64,000 nucleotides of DNA from Sneathiellales bacterium (GTDB lineage Bacteria > Pseudomonadota > Alphaproteobacteria > JANQFL01), in contig JANQFL010000007.1 in assembly GCA_028277845.1 (NCBI GenBank), positions 47,859-111,858 of the forward strand, given 5' to 3'. Each line of letters begins with the position of its first letter. The first letter of the stretch is position 1. The translations under genes were made by a program, and so were the position numbers. Positions 19,413 to 28,101 of this stretch are shown piece after piece. The notes under the pieces are model-generated. The model saw nothing but the letters and a program-made list of their open reading frames with translations. It searched no databases and was not told where the DNA came from.

Positions 19413-19832
19413 ATGAGTGAGGCGGCGATGAACAAACCCGTACCCTTGACCGTGCATCCCGTTGCCGAACCGGCGGCACAGTTGACTCGCGTCCTGATCA
19501 ACGACTTGGTTCTGCTGGCCAGCCTGGGTGTGCATCCGCACGAGCAGAAGAAACAGCAGCGGATTCGGATCAATGTCGATCTGATGGTACAAGTCACGCC
19601 GTCATCGGGCGACGAACTGAAAAACGTTGTCTGCTACGAAAGTATTGTCGAATCCATCAAGGGACTGACGGACAACGGTCACGTCAATCTGGTTGAGACG
19701 TTGGCGGAGCAAATTGCCGATACCTGCCTGGAAGATCAGCGCGTGGTATCCGCCAAAGTCCGGGTTGAGAAGCCGGATGCCATTCGTGAAGCCGCGTCGG
19801 TCGGTATCGAAATCGAACGTAAGCGGTATTGA
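19413..19832 (+). CDS. folB: Dihydroneopterin aldolase (FolB)
   Basis: FolB cleaves 7,8-dihydroneopterin to 6-hydroxymethyl-dihydropterin and glycolaldehyde in folate synthesis. The 139-residue protein has a nonconserved 25-residue N-terminus and then the family core: LINDLVLLASLGVHPHEQKKQQRIRINVD (given here by position, about residues 29-57), CYESIVESIKGL, VNLVETLAEQIAD with the catalytic Glu/Tyr area, and VRVEKPDAI (the catalytic Lys). An internal ATG five codons on has a better GAGG site, so the true start may be 19428. It lies 9 bases after the SDR stop, in the same operon. Confidence 0.92.
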   Translation: MSEAAMNKPVPLTVHPVAEPAAQLTRVLINDLVLLASLGVHPHEQKKQQRIRINVDLMVQVTPSSGDELKNVVCYESIVESIKGLTDNGHVNLVETLAEQIADTCLEDQRVVSAKVRVEKPDAIREAASVGIEIERKRY

Positions 19833-20295
19833 GATTCAACCACTTAACGATTTTTAACCATGGATTCGCAGGCTCGTCCCGTGAATTTGTGCACAGCGGT
19901 TCCGTGCCGACCGTTACATCCGAGACACGCAGTAAAAATAATTCCACCCTGCGGCACCAATAGCTGTTGACAATGAATTATTGTTTACTTTCAAACACTT
20001 ACGAAACTGCCTATTTATTAGGCAACCACGTAAAATGTAAGGAATCGCGCGACCAGGGGGTCCGACTCGTGCCATTATCCACGGGCTTATCCACATGATT
20101 CGTGGATATTGTTACCGTTCCTTTACTTTGATTGACGGCACTTGATCCTATGGTTGCAATTGACCGGTCATGCTCCCCATCCGAAAGGGTGATGAAGCGT
20201 GTGCCCGGCCCGACACGATAATTCGAGGCCCTCGGATTGACCGTAAGATTGCACGCGGCATATTGGGGATCATATTCTGATCACAGGTTTTCTTC
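19833..20295. other. 463-bp AT-rich intergenic region with DnaA-box-like and CtrA-like motifs
   Basis: No gene is seen. The first half is AT-rich and holds TTAACGATTTTTAACCAT (19851-19868 approx.), similar to CtrA-type sites but with a 6-base rather than 7-base spacer, a TTGACA (about 19968), and a 5-bp hairpin GCCTA/TAGGC (20009-20023). Then come TTATCCACG (20075-20083), a perfect DnaA box TTATCCACA (20087-20095) and an inverted weaker copy CGTGGATAT (20101-20109). The end serves as leader of uvrC. The functional meaning is open. Confidence 0.45.
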
Positions 20296-22200
20296 TTGGC
20301 CCATAACCATCCCAAACCCGCAACCGCCCCCCCTCTGAGCGACGCCGACTCGCAACCGCCGGCAGGCGCCGATGCCATCAGGGCCTACTTGCGGACCATG
20401 CCAAGCGCCCCCGGCGTCTACCGCATGCTCGATCACCGCGGTGACGTCCTGTACGTGGGAAAAGCCAAGAATCTAAAAAAACGGATCACGAGCTATACGA
20501 AGCCGACCGGCCTGGGCAACCGCATCGCCCGCATGGTCGCCGCCACGCGGAAGATGGAAATCATCACCACCCACACTGAAGCGGAAGCGTTGCTGCTTGA
20601 GTCGAACCTGATCAAGAAGCTCAAGCCGCGCTACAATATCCTGCTGCGCGACGACAAATCGTTCCCGTACATCCTGATCACCGGCGATCATGCCTGGCCG
20701 CGCATCACCAAGCACCGGGGCGCCAGGTCCGACAAGGGCGAGTATTTCGGACCGTTCGCGTCGGCGGCATCGGTCAACGAGACCCTGAACACGATGCAGC
20801 GCGCGTTTCCACTGCGTTCGTGCACGGACAGTGACTTCGAGCGCCGGACCCGGCCGTGCCTGCAATATCAGATCAAGCGTTGCACCGCGCCGTGCGTCCA
20901 ACGCATCAGCGCCGACGATTACGCAACGATTGTCGACCAGGCACGGGATTTTCTGTCCGGCCGCAGCAGCGAAATCCAGAAGCAGTTCTCCGAAATCATG
21001 GAACAGGCCAGCGCGGACCTGGAATTCGAAACCGCGGCCATCTACCGCGACCGTATCCGTGCCCTGACCCAAATTCAGACCCGGCAGGACATCAATGTGC
21101 TGGGTGTCGGCGAAGCGGACATCATTGCGGCCTATCAGGACGGCGGCCAGACCTGCATTCAGATCTTCTTTTTCCGCGCCGGCCAGAATTACGGCAACCG
21201 CTCCTACTTTCCGGCCAACACCGGCGACGCCAGCGAAGGCGACGTGATCAGCGCCTTCATCGGACAGTTTTATGCCCGCCGCCCGCCGCCCAAACATATT
21301 CTGATCAGCCATCCGGTGGAAAAACAGGACCTTATCGAGGAAGCCCTGAGCATTCGGGCGGACCATCGGGTGCATCTGACCCGCCCGCAACGCGGCGCCA
21401 AACGCAAGCTGCTCGACCATGCCTTGACCAACGCCCGGGCCGCGCTTGGCCGGCGCCTGGCCGAACACGGAACGCAAAGAAAGCTGCTGGACGGGGTCGG
21501 CAGGCTGTTCGACATGGAGGACCCGCCGCAACGCATCGAGGTATACGACAACAGCCATATCCAAGGCAGCGAGGCCATCGGCAGCATGATCGTCGCCGGA
21601 CCGGAAGGCCTGATGAAAAACGCCTACCGCAAGTTCAATATCCGCGACGAACAGACCGCGCCCGGAGACGACTACGCCATGATGCGTGAGGTTCTCGGCC
21701 GCCGCTTCAAACGCCTGATGAAGGAGGATCCCGACCGGGATCGCGGCCATTGGCCCGACCTGATCGTGATCGACGGCGGCAAGGGGCAGCTCAGTTCGGT
21801 GCAGGACGTCTTCGTCGACCTCGGCGTTACCGACGTGACCCTCGTCGCCATCGCCAAGGGACCGGACCGCAACGCCGGCAGGGAGACCTTCTACATGCAG
21901 GGCCGGCAGCCCTTCACGCTGGAGCCGCGCGATCCGGTGTTGTATTTCCTTCAACGCCTGCGGGACGAGGCGCACCGGTTCGCCATCGGCACCCACCGGG
22001 CCCGCCGGTCGAAGGTGATCGGCAAGTCCTCGCTGGATGAAATCGCCGGGATCGGGGCCAAACGCAAGCGGGCCTTGCTGAACCATTTCGGGTCGGCCCG
22101 GGAGGTGGAACGGGCCGGCCTAGCCGACCTGGAGGCGGTCGACGGCATCAGTAAAACCGTCGCGAGGACCATCTACGATCATTTTCACGAGATCGGCTGA
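20296..22200 (+). CDS. uvrC: Excinuclease ABC subunit C (UvrC)
   Basis: UvrC makes both incisions in nucleotide excision repair. The 634-residue protein shows the GIY-YIG domain ([26 protein letters not shown], about residues 38-63), a cysteine cluster ([15 protein letters not shown]), the UVR motif, the RNase H-like C-terminal nuclease ([23 protein letters not shown]) and two terminal helix-hairpin-helix motifs ([29 protein letters not shown]). The only upstream start in frame is TTG at 20296 after a stop at 20278; no ATG exists before the catalytic domain, so an N-terminal extension of about 28 residues and a TTG start are likely. Confidence 0.97.
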   Translation: MAHNHPKPATAPPLSDADSQPPAGADAIRAYLRTMPSAPGVYRMLDHRGDVLYVGKAKNLKKRITSYTKPTGLGNRIARMVAATRKMEIITTHTEAEALLLESNLIKKLKPRYNILLRDDKSFPYILITGDHAWPRITKHRGARSDKGEYFGPFASAASVNETLNTMQRAFPLRSCTDSDFERRTRPCLQYQIKRCTAPCVQRISADDYATIVDQARDFLSGRSSEIQKQFSEIMEQASADLEFETAAIYRDRIRALTQIQTRQDINVLGVGEADIIAAYQDGGQTCIQIFFFRAGQNYGNRSYFPANTGDASEGDVISAFIGQFYARRPPPKHILISHPVEKQDLIEEALSIRADHRVHLTRPQRGAKRKLLDHALTNARAALGRRLAEHGTQRKLLDGVGRLFDMEDPPQRIEVYDNSHIQGSEAIGSMIVAGPEGLMKNAYRKFNIRDEQTAPGDDYAMMREVLGRRFKRLMKEDPDRDRGHWPDLIVIDGGKGQLSSVQDVFVDLGVTDVTLVAIAKGPDRNAGRETFYMQGRQPFTLEPRDPVLYFLQRLRDEAHRFAIGTHRARRSKVIGKSSLDEIAGIGAKRKRALLNHFGSAREVERAGLADLEAVDGISKTVARTIYDHFHEIG

Positions 22201-22239
22201 TGGTGGTATAGTGCTGCGCCCAACAGCGATCGTAAGTCC

Positions 22240-22881
22240 ATGATTACCAATCTGCCCAACATTCTGTCCCTGTCACGGATCGTCGTGATTCCGGCCCTGG
22301 TCGCGGCGTTTTACCTGCCGGGCGATTGGGCCAACTGGACTGTGTTCGGGCTGTTCGCCCTGGCGGGCATCACGGACTATTTCGATGGTTATTTCGCCCG
22401 CACCCACAAGACGGCCAGCCGGCTCGGCCAATTTCTCGATCCGGTAGCGGACAAACTGCTGGTGGCCACGGCGCTGCTCATGCTGGTGGCCGTCGACCGC
22501 ATCGAAGACTGGACCATCCTGCCCACCCTGGTCATTCTGTGCCGCGAGATTTTGGTCGCCGGCCTGCGGGAATTCCTGGCCGAGGTCAAGGTCGAGGTTC
22601 CCGTCAGCAAGCTGGCCAAATGGAAAACGGCGGTGCAAATCCTGGCGATCGGCTTCCTGCTGGTCGGCGATGCGGCTCCGGATTGGATACCTGCCCTCAG
22701 CATCGGTATCTACTGCCTCTGGCTTGCCGCCCTACTGACGATATATACCGGGTATGACTATATGCGCGGCGGCCTGGCCCACATGACCCAATCGTCAAAG
22801 CCGGGCGCCGACAAAGCAACCGGCCAAAAGGGAAATACCGGACAGGCCCGCAAGGGCGAAGCGGTATCAACGTCCGACTAG
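22240..22881 (+). CDS. pgsA: CDP-diacylglycerol-glycerol-3-phosphate 3-phosphatidyltransferase (PgsA)
   Basis: PgsA makes phosphatidylglycerol phosphate from CDP-diacylglycerol and glycerol-3-phosphate at the inner membrane. The CDP-alcohol phosphotransferase signature is visible: DYFDGYFARTHKTASRLGQFLDPVADK, i.e. D-G-x2-A-R-x8-G-x3-D-x3-D with the last Asp catalytic. Four hydrophobic segments follow the usual pattern. The 213-residue protein carries an extra polar C-terminal tail of about 30 residues (KPGADKATGQKGN and on) not needed for the fold. It lies 39 bases downstream of uvrC, the usual alphaproteobacterial order. Confidence 0.96.
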   Translation: MITNLPNILSLSRIVVIPALVAAFYLPGDWANWTVFGLFALAGITDYFDGYFARTHKTASRLGQFLDPVADKLLVATALLMLVAVDRIEDWTILPTLVILCREILVAGLREFLAEVKVEVPVSKLAKWKTAVQILAIGFLLVGDAAPDWIPALSIGIYCLWLAALLTIYTGYDYMRGGLAHMTQSSKPGADKATGQKGNTGQARKGEAVSTSD

Positions 22882-22917
22882 ACCCCGGCCCGGCTTGATT
22901 GTGATCAGAGAGTTCCT

Positions 22918-23442
22918 TTGACGAAGATGAAAGTATTCGGCCTCGCAGGATGGAGCGGCAGCGGCAAGACGACCCTGATGGTCAAGTTGCTGCCCGAACT
23001 GACCGGACGAGGATTAACCGTTTCGACCATGAAGCACGCACATCACGGTTTCGACATGGACACGCCGGGCAAGGATTCGTACGAACACCGGCATTCCGGC
23101 GCCACGGAGGTGATGATCACATCGGGACGCCGCTGGGCCTTGATGCACGAACTGCGCGACGAACCCGAACCGGACATGGACTCCCTGATCGCGCGCATGA
23201 CCCCGGTCGATCTGCTGATGGTCGAGGGTTTCAAGCAATACAAGCATCCGAAAATCCTGGTGCATAGGGAGGACAACCGCAAAGGCCTGCCCATCGACCC
23301 CGCCGATCCTTCGGTCGTCGCCATTGCCACCAACTCCGAGTTGACCGATACCGCGGGAAAGACCGTCATCGATCTTGACGACGTCGCCGCCATCGCCGAT
23401 GTCATTATTGCCCATTGCGGGCTGGAGGACCGGCAGGCATGA
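22918..23442 (+). CDS. mobB: Molybdopterin-guanine dinucleotide biosynthesis protein B (MobB)
   Basis: MobB is a GTP-binding adapter that assists MobA in attaching GMP to molybdopterin. The 174-residue protein has Walker A GWSGSGKTTLM near the N-terminus, a conserved MKHAHHGFDMDTPGKDSYEHRHSGA-type region (read by position, about residues 38-62) and VEGFKQYKHPKILVHR. The TTG at 22918 has AGAG upstream; ATG at 22927 (MKVFGLAGW) is an equally plausible start. Its stop overlaps the moeA start (ATGA). The bis-MGD it helps make would serve DMSO-reductase-family enzymes, none of which is in this window. Confidence 0.93.
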   Translation: MTKMKVFGLAGWSGSGKTTLMVKLLPELTGRGLTVSTMKHAHHGFDMDTPGKDSYEHRHSGATEVMITSGRRWALMHELRDEPEPDMDSLIARMTPVDLLMVEGFKQYKHPKILVHREDNRKGLPIDPADPSVVAIATNSELTDTAGKTVIDLDDVAAIADVIIAHCGLEDRQA

Positions 23443-24695
23443 CCCAGCTCAGCGACGACTGTTTTGCCTTCGGCGGCAAGCTGATGACCACGGCGGAAGC
23501 CCTGGCGCTTCTGAACGAACGGGTGTCCACACTGACCGAGACCGAAGCGGTCGATCTGTCCGACGCGGCCGGGCGCGTTCTCGCCGAGGACATCGTCTCG
23601 CGCCACAACGTACCGCCGCGCGACAATTCGGCCGTCGACGGCTATGCCCTCGCCTTCAGCGATCTGTCCGCCGACGAAGACGTAACCTTGCGTGTCGCCG
23701 GGCGGGTGCCGGCAGGCTTTGCGCCGGACATGCAGCACAAGCCGGGAGACAGCGTCCGGATTTTCACCGGCGCGGTACTACCGGACGGGTTCGACACCGT
23801 CGTCATGCAGGAAGACGTCCGGACCGACGGCGACACCGTGACCATTCCCCCTGGCCTCAAGCAAGGATCGAATGCGCGCAAGGCCGGCGAGGACATCAAG
23901 GCGGGCGACGTCATTTTGCATCGTGGGCACCGCTTGCGGGCCCAGGACCTGGGTCTGGCGGCATCGGTGGGCCAGCACAGTCTGACCGTCTACAGCCCGC
24001 TGAAGGTGGCGTTGTTCTCGACCGGCGACGAATTGCGCGAGCCCGGTGACGACCTGACGCCCGGCGCCATTTACGATGCCAATCGATTCATGCTGGCCGG
24101 ACTGATCCGGGGACTGGGGTGCTCGGTCACCGACATGGGTATTCTGCCCGACCGGCTGGATGCGGTTTGCGACGCGCTGTCGGAGGCTGCCGCATCCCAC
24201 GACCTGCTGTTCACGTCGGGCGGCGTATCGACCGGTGAGGAGGACCATGTCCGGACCGCCGTGGAAAAGCTCGGATCGATCCACGCCTGGCGGTTGGCCA
24301 TCAAACCGGGCCGGCCGATCGCACTGGGACAGGTTGGATCGACCGCCTTTGTCGGGCTGCCCGGCAACCCGGTCGCCGCCATGGTCTGCTTCCTGAAGTT
24401 CGCCCGGCCCCTGATCCTGCGGCTCGGAGGATGTGCGGAGGATCCGGCCAGGACGTACAAGATCCGCGCCGGGTTTCAGTACAGCAAAAAGCCGGACCGG
24501 CGCGAATGGGTCCGGGCGCACATCGCGCTCAACGGTGACGGCCAGGCGGAGGTCCGCAAGTTCCGGTCCCAGGGATCGGGCATTCTCAGTTCGATGGTCG
24601 AGTCCGACGGCCTCGTGGAATTGCCCGAGGATTTGACCGAGCTGCAGGTCGGCGACCTTGTCGACTTCCTGCCGTTCAGCGAGGTGAACGTATGA
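23439..24695 (+). CDS. moeA: Molybdopterin molybdenumtransferase (MoeA)
   Basis: MoeA inserts molybdate into adenylated molybdopterin to give Mo-cofactor. The 418-residue protein has the N-terminal AEDIVSRHNVPPRDNSAVDGYA core (about residues 48-69), the IFTGAVLPDGFDTVVMQED segment, the MoCF-binding domain with STGDEL and FTSGGVSTGEEDHV, and KPGRPIALGQVGSTAFVGLPGNPVA (by position). The C-terminal beta domain is complete. The start overlaps mobB and the stop overlaps moaD by ATGA on both sides, so the cluster is translationally coupled. Confidence 0.97.
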   Translation: MTQLSDDCFAFGGKLMTTAEALALLNERVSTLTETEAVDLSDAAGRVLAEDIVSRHNVPPRDNSAVDGYALAFSDLSADEDVTLRVAGRVPAGFAPDMQHKPGDSVRIFTGAVLPDGFDTVVMQEDVRTDGDTVTIPPGLKQGSNARKAGEDIKAGDVILHRGHRLRAQDLGLAASVGQHSLTVYSPLKVALFSTGDELREPGDDLTPGAIYDANRFMLAGLIRGLGCSVTDMGILPDRLDAVCDALSEAAASHDLLFTSGGVSTGEEDHVRTAVEKLGSIHAWRLAIKPGRPIALGQVGSTAFVGLPGNPVAAMVCFLKFARPLILRLGGCAEDPARTYKIRAGFQYSKKPDRREWVRAHIALNGDGQAEVRKFRSQGSGILSSMVESDGLVELPEDLTELQVGDLVDFLPFSEVNV

Positions 24696-24943
24696 AGATT
24701 TTGTATTTTGCCTGGCTCCGGGAGAAGCTCGGCATGAGCGAAGAGGACGTCGACGTGCCGGCCGACGTGACGACCGTCGAAGCCCTGTTGCAGTGGCTGG
24801 CGCAGCGGGGGCCGCAATTCGAGGCGGTCCTGAAGGACCCCACCATCGTCCGCGTCGCCGTCAACCAAGACTACGCCCATCCCGAAGATCCGGTATCGGC
24901 CGACGACGAGATCGCGTTGTTTCCGCCGGTCACCGGGGGATAG
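24692..24943 (+). CDS. moaD: Molybdopterin synthase sulfur carrier subunit (MoaD)
   Basis: MoaD is the ubiquitin-like sulfur carrier of molybdopterin synthase. The 83-residue protein has the beta-grasp fold and ends in the required Gly-Gly (FPPVTGG), where the thiocarboxylate forms. It starts ILYFAWLREKLG and is coupled to moeA by a four-base overlap and followed at 18 bases by moaE, its catalytic partner. Confidence 0.97.
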   Translation: MKILYFAWLREKLGMSEEDVDVPADVTTVEALLQWLAQRGPQFEAVLKDPTIVRVAVNQDYAHPEDPVSADDEIALFPPVTGG

Positions 24944-24961
24944 CGGCGACGGGGATTGACG

Positions 24962-25426
24962 ATGATCCGGGTGCAGCAGGAAGACTTCGATGTCGGCGCC
25001 GAGATGGCGGCTTTGCGGGCCGGCAATACGGCCATCGGCGGCATGGCGGCCTTCGTCGGCCTGGTGCGGGACATGTCCGGGGGCGGCGACGTCTCGTCCA
25101 TGACGCTCGAGCACTATCCCGGCATGACGGAAAAGCAGCTGCAGGCCATCGAGGACGAAGCCCGCCGGCGCTGGCCGCTGCAAAACAGCCTGATCATCCA
25201 CCGCTACGGCACGCTCGAACCGGGCGATCAGATCGTCCTGGTGATCACCGCATCCGCCCACCGGGAAGCGGCGTTCGAATCGGCGGCGTTTCTGATGGAC
25301 TGGTTGAAGACCAAGGCGCCGTTCTGGAAGCGGGAAGACGGCACCGCCGGCGGGCAGTGGGTCGAGGCCCGGGAGAGCGACGACAGCGCCGCGGACCGCT
25401 GGAACGCCAAACCGAAAAACGGCTAG
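24962..25426 (+). CDS. moaE: Molybdopterin synthase catalytic subunit (MoaE)
   Basis: MoaE forms the molybdopterin synthase heterotetramer with MoaD and converts cyclic pyranopterin monophosphate to molybdopterin. The 154-residue protein shows FVGLVRDMSGGG, LEHYPGMTEKQLQAI, HRYGTLEPGDQIVLV, ASAHREAAFESAAFLMDWLKTKAPFWKRE (key residues His-Arg and Lys-Lys), the last containing the active-site lysines. ATG at 24962 follows GGGGA; a TTG two codons earlier is possible. Its TAG stop overlaps the stop of convergent ubiV through the shared CTAG. Confidence 0.97.
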   Translation: MIRVQQEDFDVGAEMAALRAGNTAIGGMAAFVGLVRDMSGGGDVSSMTLEHYPGMTEKQLQAIEDEARRRWPLQNSLIIHRYGTLEPGDQIVLVITASAHREAAFESAAFLMDWLKTKAPFWKREDGTAGGQWVEARESDDSAADRWNAKPKNG

Positions 25427-26331
25427 GCGGCACTCTCCGCGAAACTCCGCCCGACCGTCCCGCGGAAAAACCCATCCGAGAACGGCACGCCACCGGCGAT
25501 CTCACGCAACCGTAGCTGTGTTTCGTCGACAGAGACTGTGCCGTCGAGCAGGCGCCGAAACGCGGCCGCGACCCCCACCATATCGCAGGTCTGTGGCGAC
25601 AAGCGTAAGACGCCAACACCCGCAGCAGTCAATTCCGCGGCATGGCCCGCCAGATTGACCGACGTGTGACTCAACGTCTGGGTGCCGTTCACGGCCAGGA
25701 ACGGATCGCCGTCCAGGGTGTCCACATCCATGCCGTCGCCGTCTTCCCCGCAGACGAACTGGCATCCGTCCTTGTGCAGGCCGCGCGACCGGGCGTGATA
25801 GCACCGCGCCGAGATGGCCAGGGGTAGACGGCCGAAGACCTGTATTTCCGTCTCCACTCCCAGCTTGGAGGCCGCTTTCGCAATCGTGCGGACCGAGGTT
25901 GCGGGCAGTTCACCGTTGAACACCATCCGGGTCGCCCCCTTGCCAGCGAGATAGGCCAGGGTGCCTTCGTTGTAGACGTTGACATAGGGACCGACGATGT
26001 GCGGCCGGCCGGCCAACAGGCTGACGGCGCTCAAGTCGTTGGCTTCGATCAGCCCGTCATAGTCCGTCACCATGTCCTTCAGGGCCGACAGTTCCTTGTC
26101 GGTCATCACCAGGGCCAGGGTGGACAGCACAACGCTTTTCCCGGCGGACCGCAGACGCTCCATCACCGCCGGAATATGGTCACGGAAGAACGGTTCGCGC
26201 TTGGAACACACCACTTCGCCGAGATACACCACGTCGACCGGCGATTCATCGGCGGTGCGGAAATAGAAGTCGCGCCAATCTTCCGGTTGCCAGTTGAACA
26301 GGACGGGACCAAGAGAGAGCGTCGCTGTCAT
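25423..26331 (-). CDS. ubiV: Oxygen-independent ubiquinone hydroxylation protein UbiV (U32 peptidase family)
   Basis: UbiV and UbiU form an Fe-S heterodimer needed for the three ring hydroxylations of ubiquinone synthesis without O2. The 302-residue protein has the U32-type TIM-barrel and cysteines at 42, 177, 190 and 194; the last three keep the 13/4 spacing that I recall for the E. coli protein. VVYLGEVVCSKRE surrounds the first. The start overlaps the ubiU stop (ATGA). It is the last gene of the ubiT-ubiU-ubiV operon and was formerly annotated as a peptidase; no peptidase activity is implied. Confidence 0.95.
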   Translation of the reverse strand: MTATLSLGPVLFNWQPEDWRDFYFRTADESPVDVVYLGEVVCSKREPFFRDHIPAVMERLRSAGKSVVLSTLALVMTDKELSALKDMVTDYDGLIEANDLSAVSLLAGRPHIVGPYVNVYNEGTLAYLAGKGATRMVFNGELPATSVRTIAKAASKLGVETEIQVFGRLPLAISARCYHARSRGLHKDGCQFVCGEDGDGMDVDTLDGDPFLAVNGTQTLSHTSVNLAGHAAELTAAGVGVLRLSPQTCDMVGVAAAFRRLLDGTVSVDETQLRLREIAGGVPFSDGFFRGTVGRSFAESAA

Positions 26332-27308
26332 CGCCAGTCCCTCCGGTAGGCGCCGGCGGTTTCACGCTGTCCCTCGGTCATATTGCCGAGCGCCCCGGTC
26401 CGGCCGTTTCCGTCCAGCGCCCGGCGGAAACCGCGCACCACTTCGGCCACGTAGGCCTTGCCCCGTTGCCGGCCTTCGATCTTCAATGCCGTCACGCCGG
26501 CCGCCCGCAAGTCCGGCAGGATGCCGGTGACGTTCAGGCTGGTCGGTTCCTCGAACAGGTATCCGGCCCGGTCATTGGCGGTGAACCGTCCCTTGCACAA
26601 GGTCGGATAACCCGCCGATTCGTGGGGACCGAACGCATTGATGGTGAAACCGCCGAGTTGCGAAACCAGGTCCTCGCCGCGCTTTTCGTAGCGCACCGCG
26701 GAGGCCGGAGAACACACGCCACGCAGATTGGGCGACTCTCCGGTGACGTATGAGGACAAGGCGCAGCGGCCTTCCGCCATGGGGCACATGCCGCCGAACG
26801 CGAACACCTCGGTCTCCACGTCGATTTGCTCATTGAGGTGGGCGATTTCGGCGACCGTCAGCACGCGCGGCAAAACCACCCGGCGGACACCGAATGCACG
26901 CTGATAGAAGTTGATGGATTCCGGATTGGATGCCGAGGCCTGCACCGACAGATGGCGGCGCAGATGCGGGTGTGTCCGTGCCGCGTAATCCAGCAGGCCG
27001 ATGTCGGCCAATATGACAGCGTCCGCGCCCATGTCCGCGGCGGCGTCGATGGCATCGTGCCACGGCCCCGGCGCACCGGCTTCCGCATAGGTGTTCACGG
27101 CGATCAGCAGTTTGCAGCGATGCGCATGGGCATAGGCCAAGCCTTCGCGCATTTCCGCCCGGCTGAAATTGAGGCCGGGAAAGTTGCGCGCGTTGGTGGC
27201 GTCGCGGAAACCCGCATAGACCGCATCGGCACCGGCATCGACCGCGGTCCGCAACGCGGCCGGGGTGCCCGCCGGGCACACCAGCTCCAGAGACAACCGG
27301 GGCGTCAT
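26328..27308 (-). CDS. ubiU: Oxygen-independent ubiquinone hydroxylation protein UbiU (U32 peptidase family)
   Basis: UbiU is the partner of UbiV; both carry a 4Fe-4S cluster and replace the O2-dependent monooxygenases under anoxia. The 326-residue protein begins LELVCPAGTPAALRTAVDAGAD and has cysteines at 175, 182, 199 and 238 (GGMCPMAEGRCALS, LRGVCSPAS, YPTLCKGRF), with 7/17/39 spacing as remembered for the E. coli cluster ligands. It overlaps ubiT at its start and ubiV at its stop by four bases each. Confidence 0.96.
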   Translation of the reverse strand: MTPRLSLELVCPAGTPAALRTAVDAGADAVYAGFRDATNARNFPGLNFSRAEMREGLAYAHAHRCKLLIAVNTYAEAGAPGPWHDAIDAAADMGADAVILADIGLLDYAARTHPHLRRHLSVQASASNPESINFYQRAFGVRRVVLPRVLTVAEIAHLNEQIDVETEVFAFGGMCPMAEGRCALSSYVTGESPNLRGVCSPASAVRYEKRGEDLVSQLGGFTINAFGPHESAGYPTLCKGRFTANDRAGYLFEEPTSLNVTGILPDLRAAGVTALKIEGRQRGKAYVAEVVRGFRRALDGNGRTGALGNMTEGQRETAGAYRRDWR

Positions 27309-27976
27309 GCCGAAAACCCACTCCGCGGCTTGCGGCCGCCGCGCTTCAATTCGGCGATTTGATCGCGCAGTGCGTCAATGTCATGCCTTTGACTGCGAAT
27401 GTCGTTCGCCGCCGGTTCCAGGATCGCGTCCTGCAGCGTTCTCAGGCGCGAACGGCCACGCGCGAAAACGCTTTCCAGCACGGCAATGAGATTCCGCATT
27501 GCCCCGGCAAACGGCCCGGTCGACCGGGCGATTTCACTACGCACATCGATTTCCTCGCCGTCGACGGCATTGCGCAGGGCGACGATGGCCTCAGTGTCTC
27601 CCTCCACCACCAGTTGGCGGGAAAAGAACAGGGCATCGCCGTCGATCTTGCCTTCGAGCAGATCGACCAGGAGCGCAATCGGACCTTGGATCGTCGCGGT
27701 CGCGGCTTCGATGTCGTCGTCCGTCGCGACACGGAGACTAGGCGAACGGCGTTCGAGAACCATCGCGAACCGAACCGGCAGGTCCGTCGGGTCGACGACG
27801 AAGACCGCCGCGGCATAATTTGTCATGCGCTCGAAAATGGCCGGATGGTGCGACGCCATCTGCCGCATCATGATGGTCAATGGCGGCTGCAGACACAACT
27901 GTGTCAGCGAACGGCCGATGTCACCGACCGAAGGCGGCAACGGAAATGCGGACCCCAGGGGCGTCGACGTTTTCAT
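27305..27976 (-). CDS. ubiT: SCP2-domain ubiquinone biosynthesis accessory factor UbiT
   Basis: UbiT is a small lipid-binding (SCP2-like) protein required for anaerobic ubiquinone synthesis, probably binding prenylated intermediates as UbiJ does in air. The 223-residue protein has a short leader, then the SCP2 fold with HPAIFERMTNYAAAVFVVDPTDLPVRF, a hydrophobic pocket stretch (GPIALLVDLLEGKIDGDALFFSRQL, by position) and EGDTEAIVALRNAVD, which is typical of UbiT. A basic C-terminal tail follows. It is the first gene of the operon and an FNR-type box lies upstream at 28071-28084. Confidence 0.93.
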   Translation of the reverse strand: MKTSTPLGSAFPLPPSVGDIGRSLTQLCLQPPLTIMMRQMASHHPAIFERMTNYAAAVFVVDPTDLPVRFAMVLERRSPSLRVATDDDIEAATATIQGPIALLVDLLEGKIDGDALFFSRQLVVEGDTEAIVALRNAVDGEEIDVRSEIARSTGPFAGAMRNLIAVLESVFARGRSRLRTLQDAILEPAANDIRSQRHDIDALRDQIAELKRGGRKPRSGFSA

Positions 27977-28042
27977 GAAGTGAAATGAGCCTCATCCTGT
28001 CTAAACCAGCGCGTCCTTGAGAACACACTGGCGGAGCGTCAA

Positions 28043-28084
28043 ACTGTAGTGCCTCCCTTCATCCGGGAAATTGATGGCAATCAA
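28043..28084 (-). promoter_or_regulatory. FNR/FixK-type box and class II promoter for ubiTUV
   Basis: TTGAT-GGCA-ATCAA (28071-28084) is a perfect match to the CRP/FNR-family consensus TTGAT-N4-ATCAA. On the minus strand a -10-like TACAGT (28043-28048) sits where a class II promoter would need it: with the box centred at -41.5 the start would be at about 28036, 60 bases before the ubiT ATG. It fits anaerobic activation by an FNR-type regulator, which is inference. Confidence 0.65.
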
Positions 28085-28085
28085 A

Positions 28086-28101
28086 CCGAACACTTGTTCG
28101 G
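28086..28101. promoter_or_regulatory. Perfect palindromic site CCGAACA-CT-TGTTCGG
   Basis: Two 7-bp arms flank a CT centre one base after the FNR-type box, in the divergent ubiT/desaturase promoter region. CGAAC-N4-GTTCG resembles the Gram-positive LexA operator, but alphaproteobacterial LexA normally uses GTTC-N7-GTTC, so the binding protein is unknown. An 8-bp direct repeat CGGGAAAT flanks the whole block (28064-28071 and 28099-28106). Confidence 0.45.

Noticed and set aside
18138..19592. 484-codon minus-strand open frame opposite the antiporter, SDR and folB genes
   Set aside because: It crosses three good plus-strand genes and has no recognisable domain.
20473..22086. 537-codon minus-strand open frame opposite uvrC
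   Set aside because: UvrC motifs are complete on the plus strand, so this is a shadow frame.
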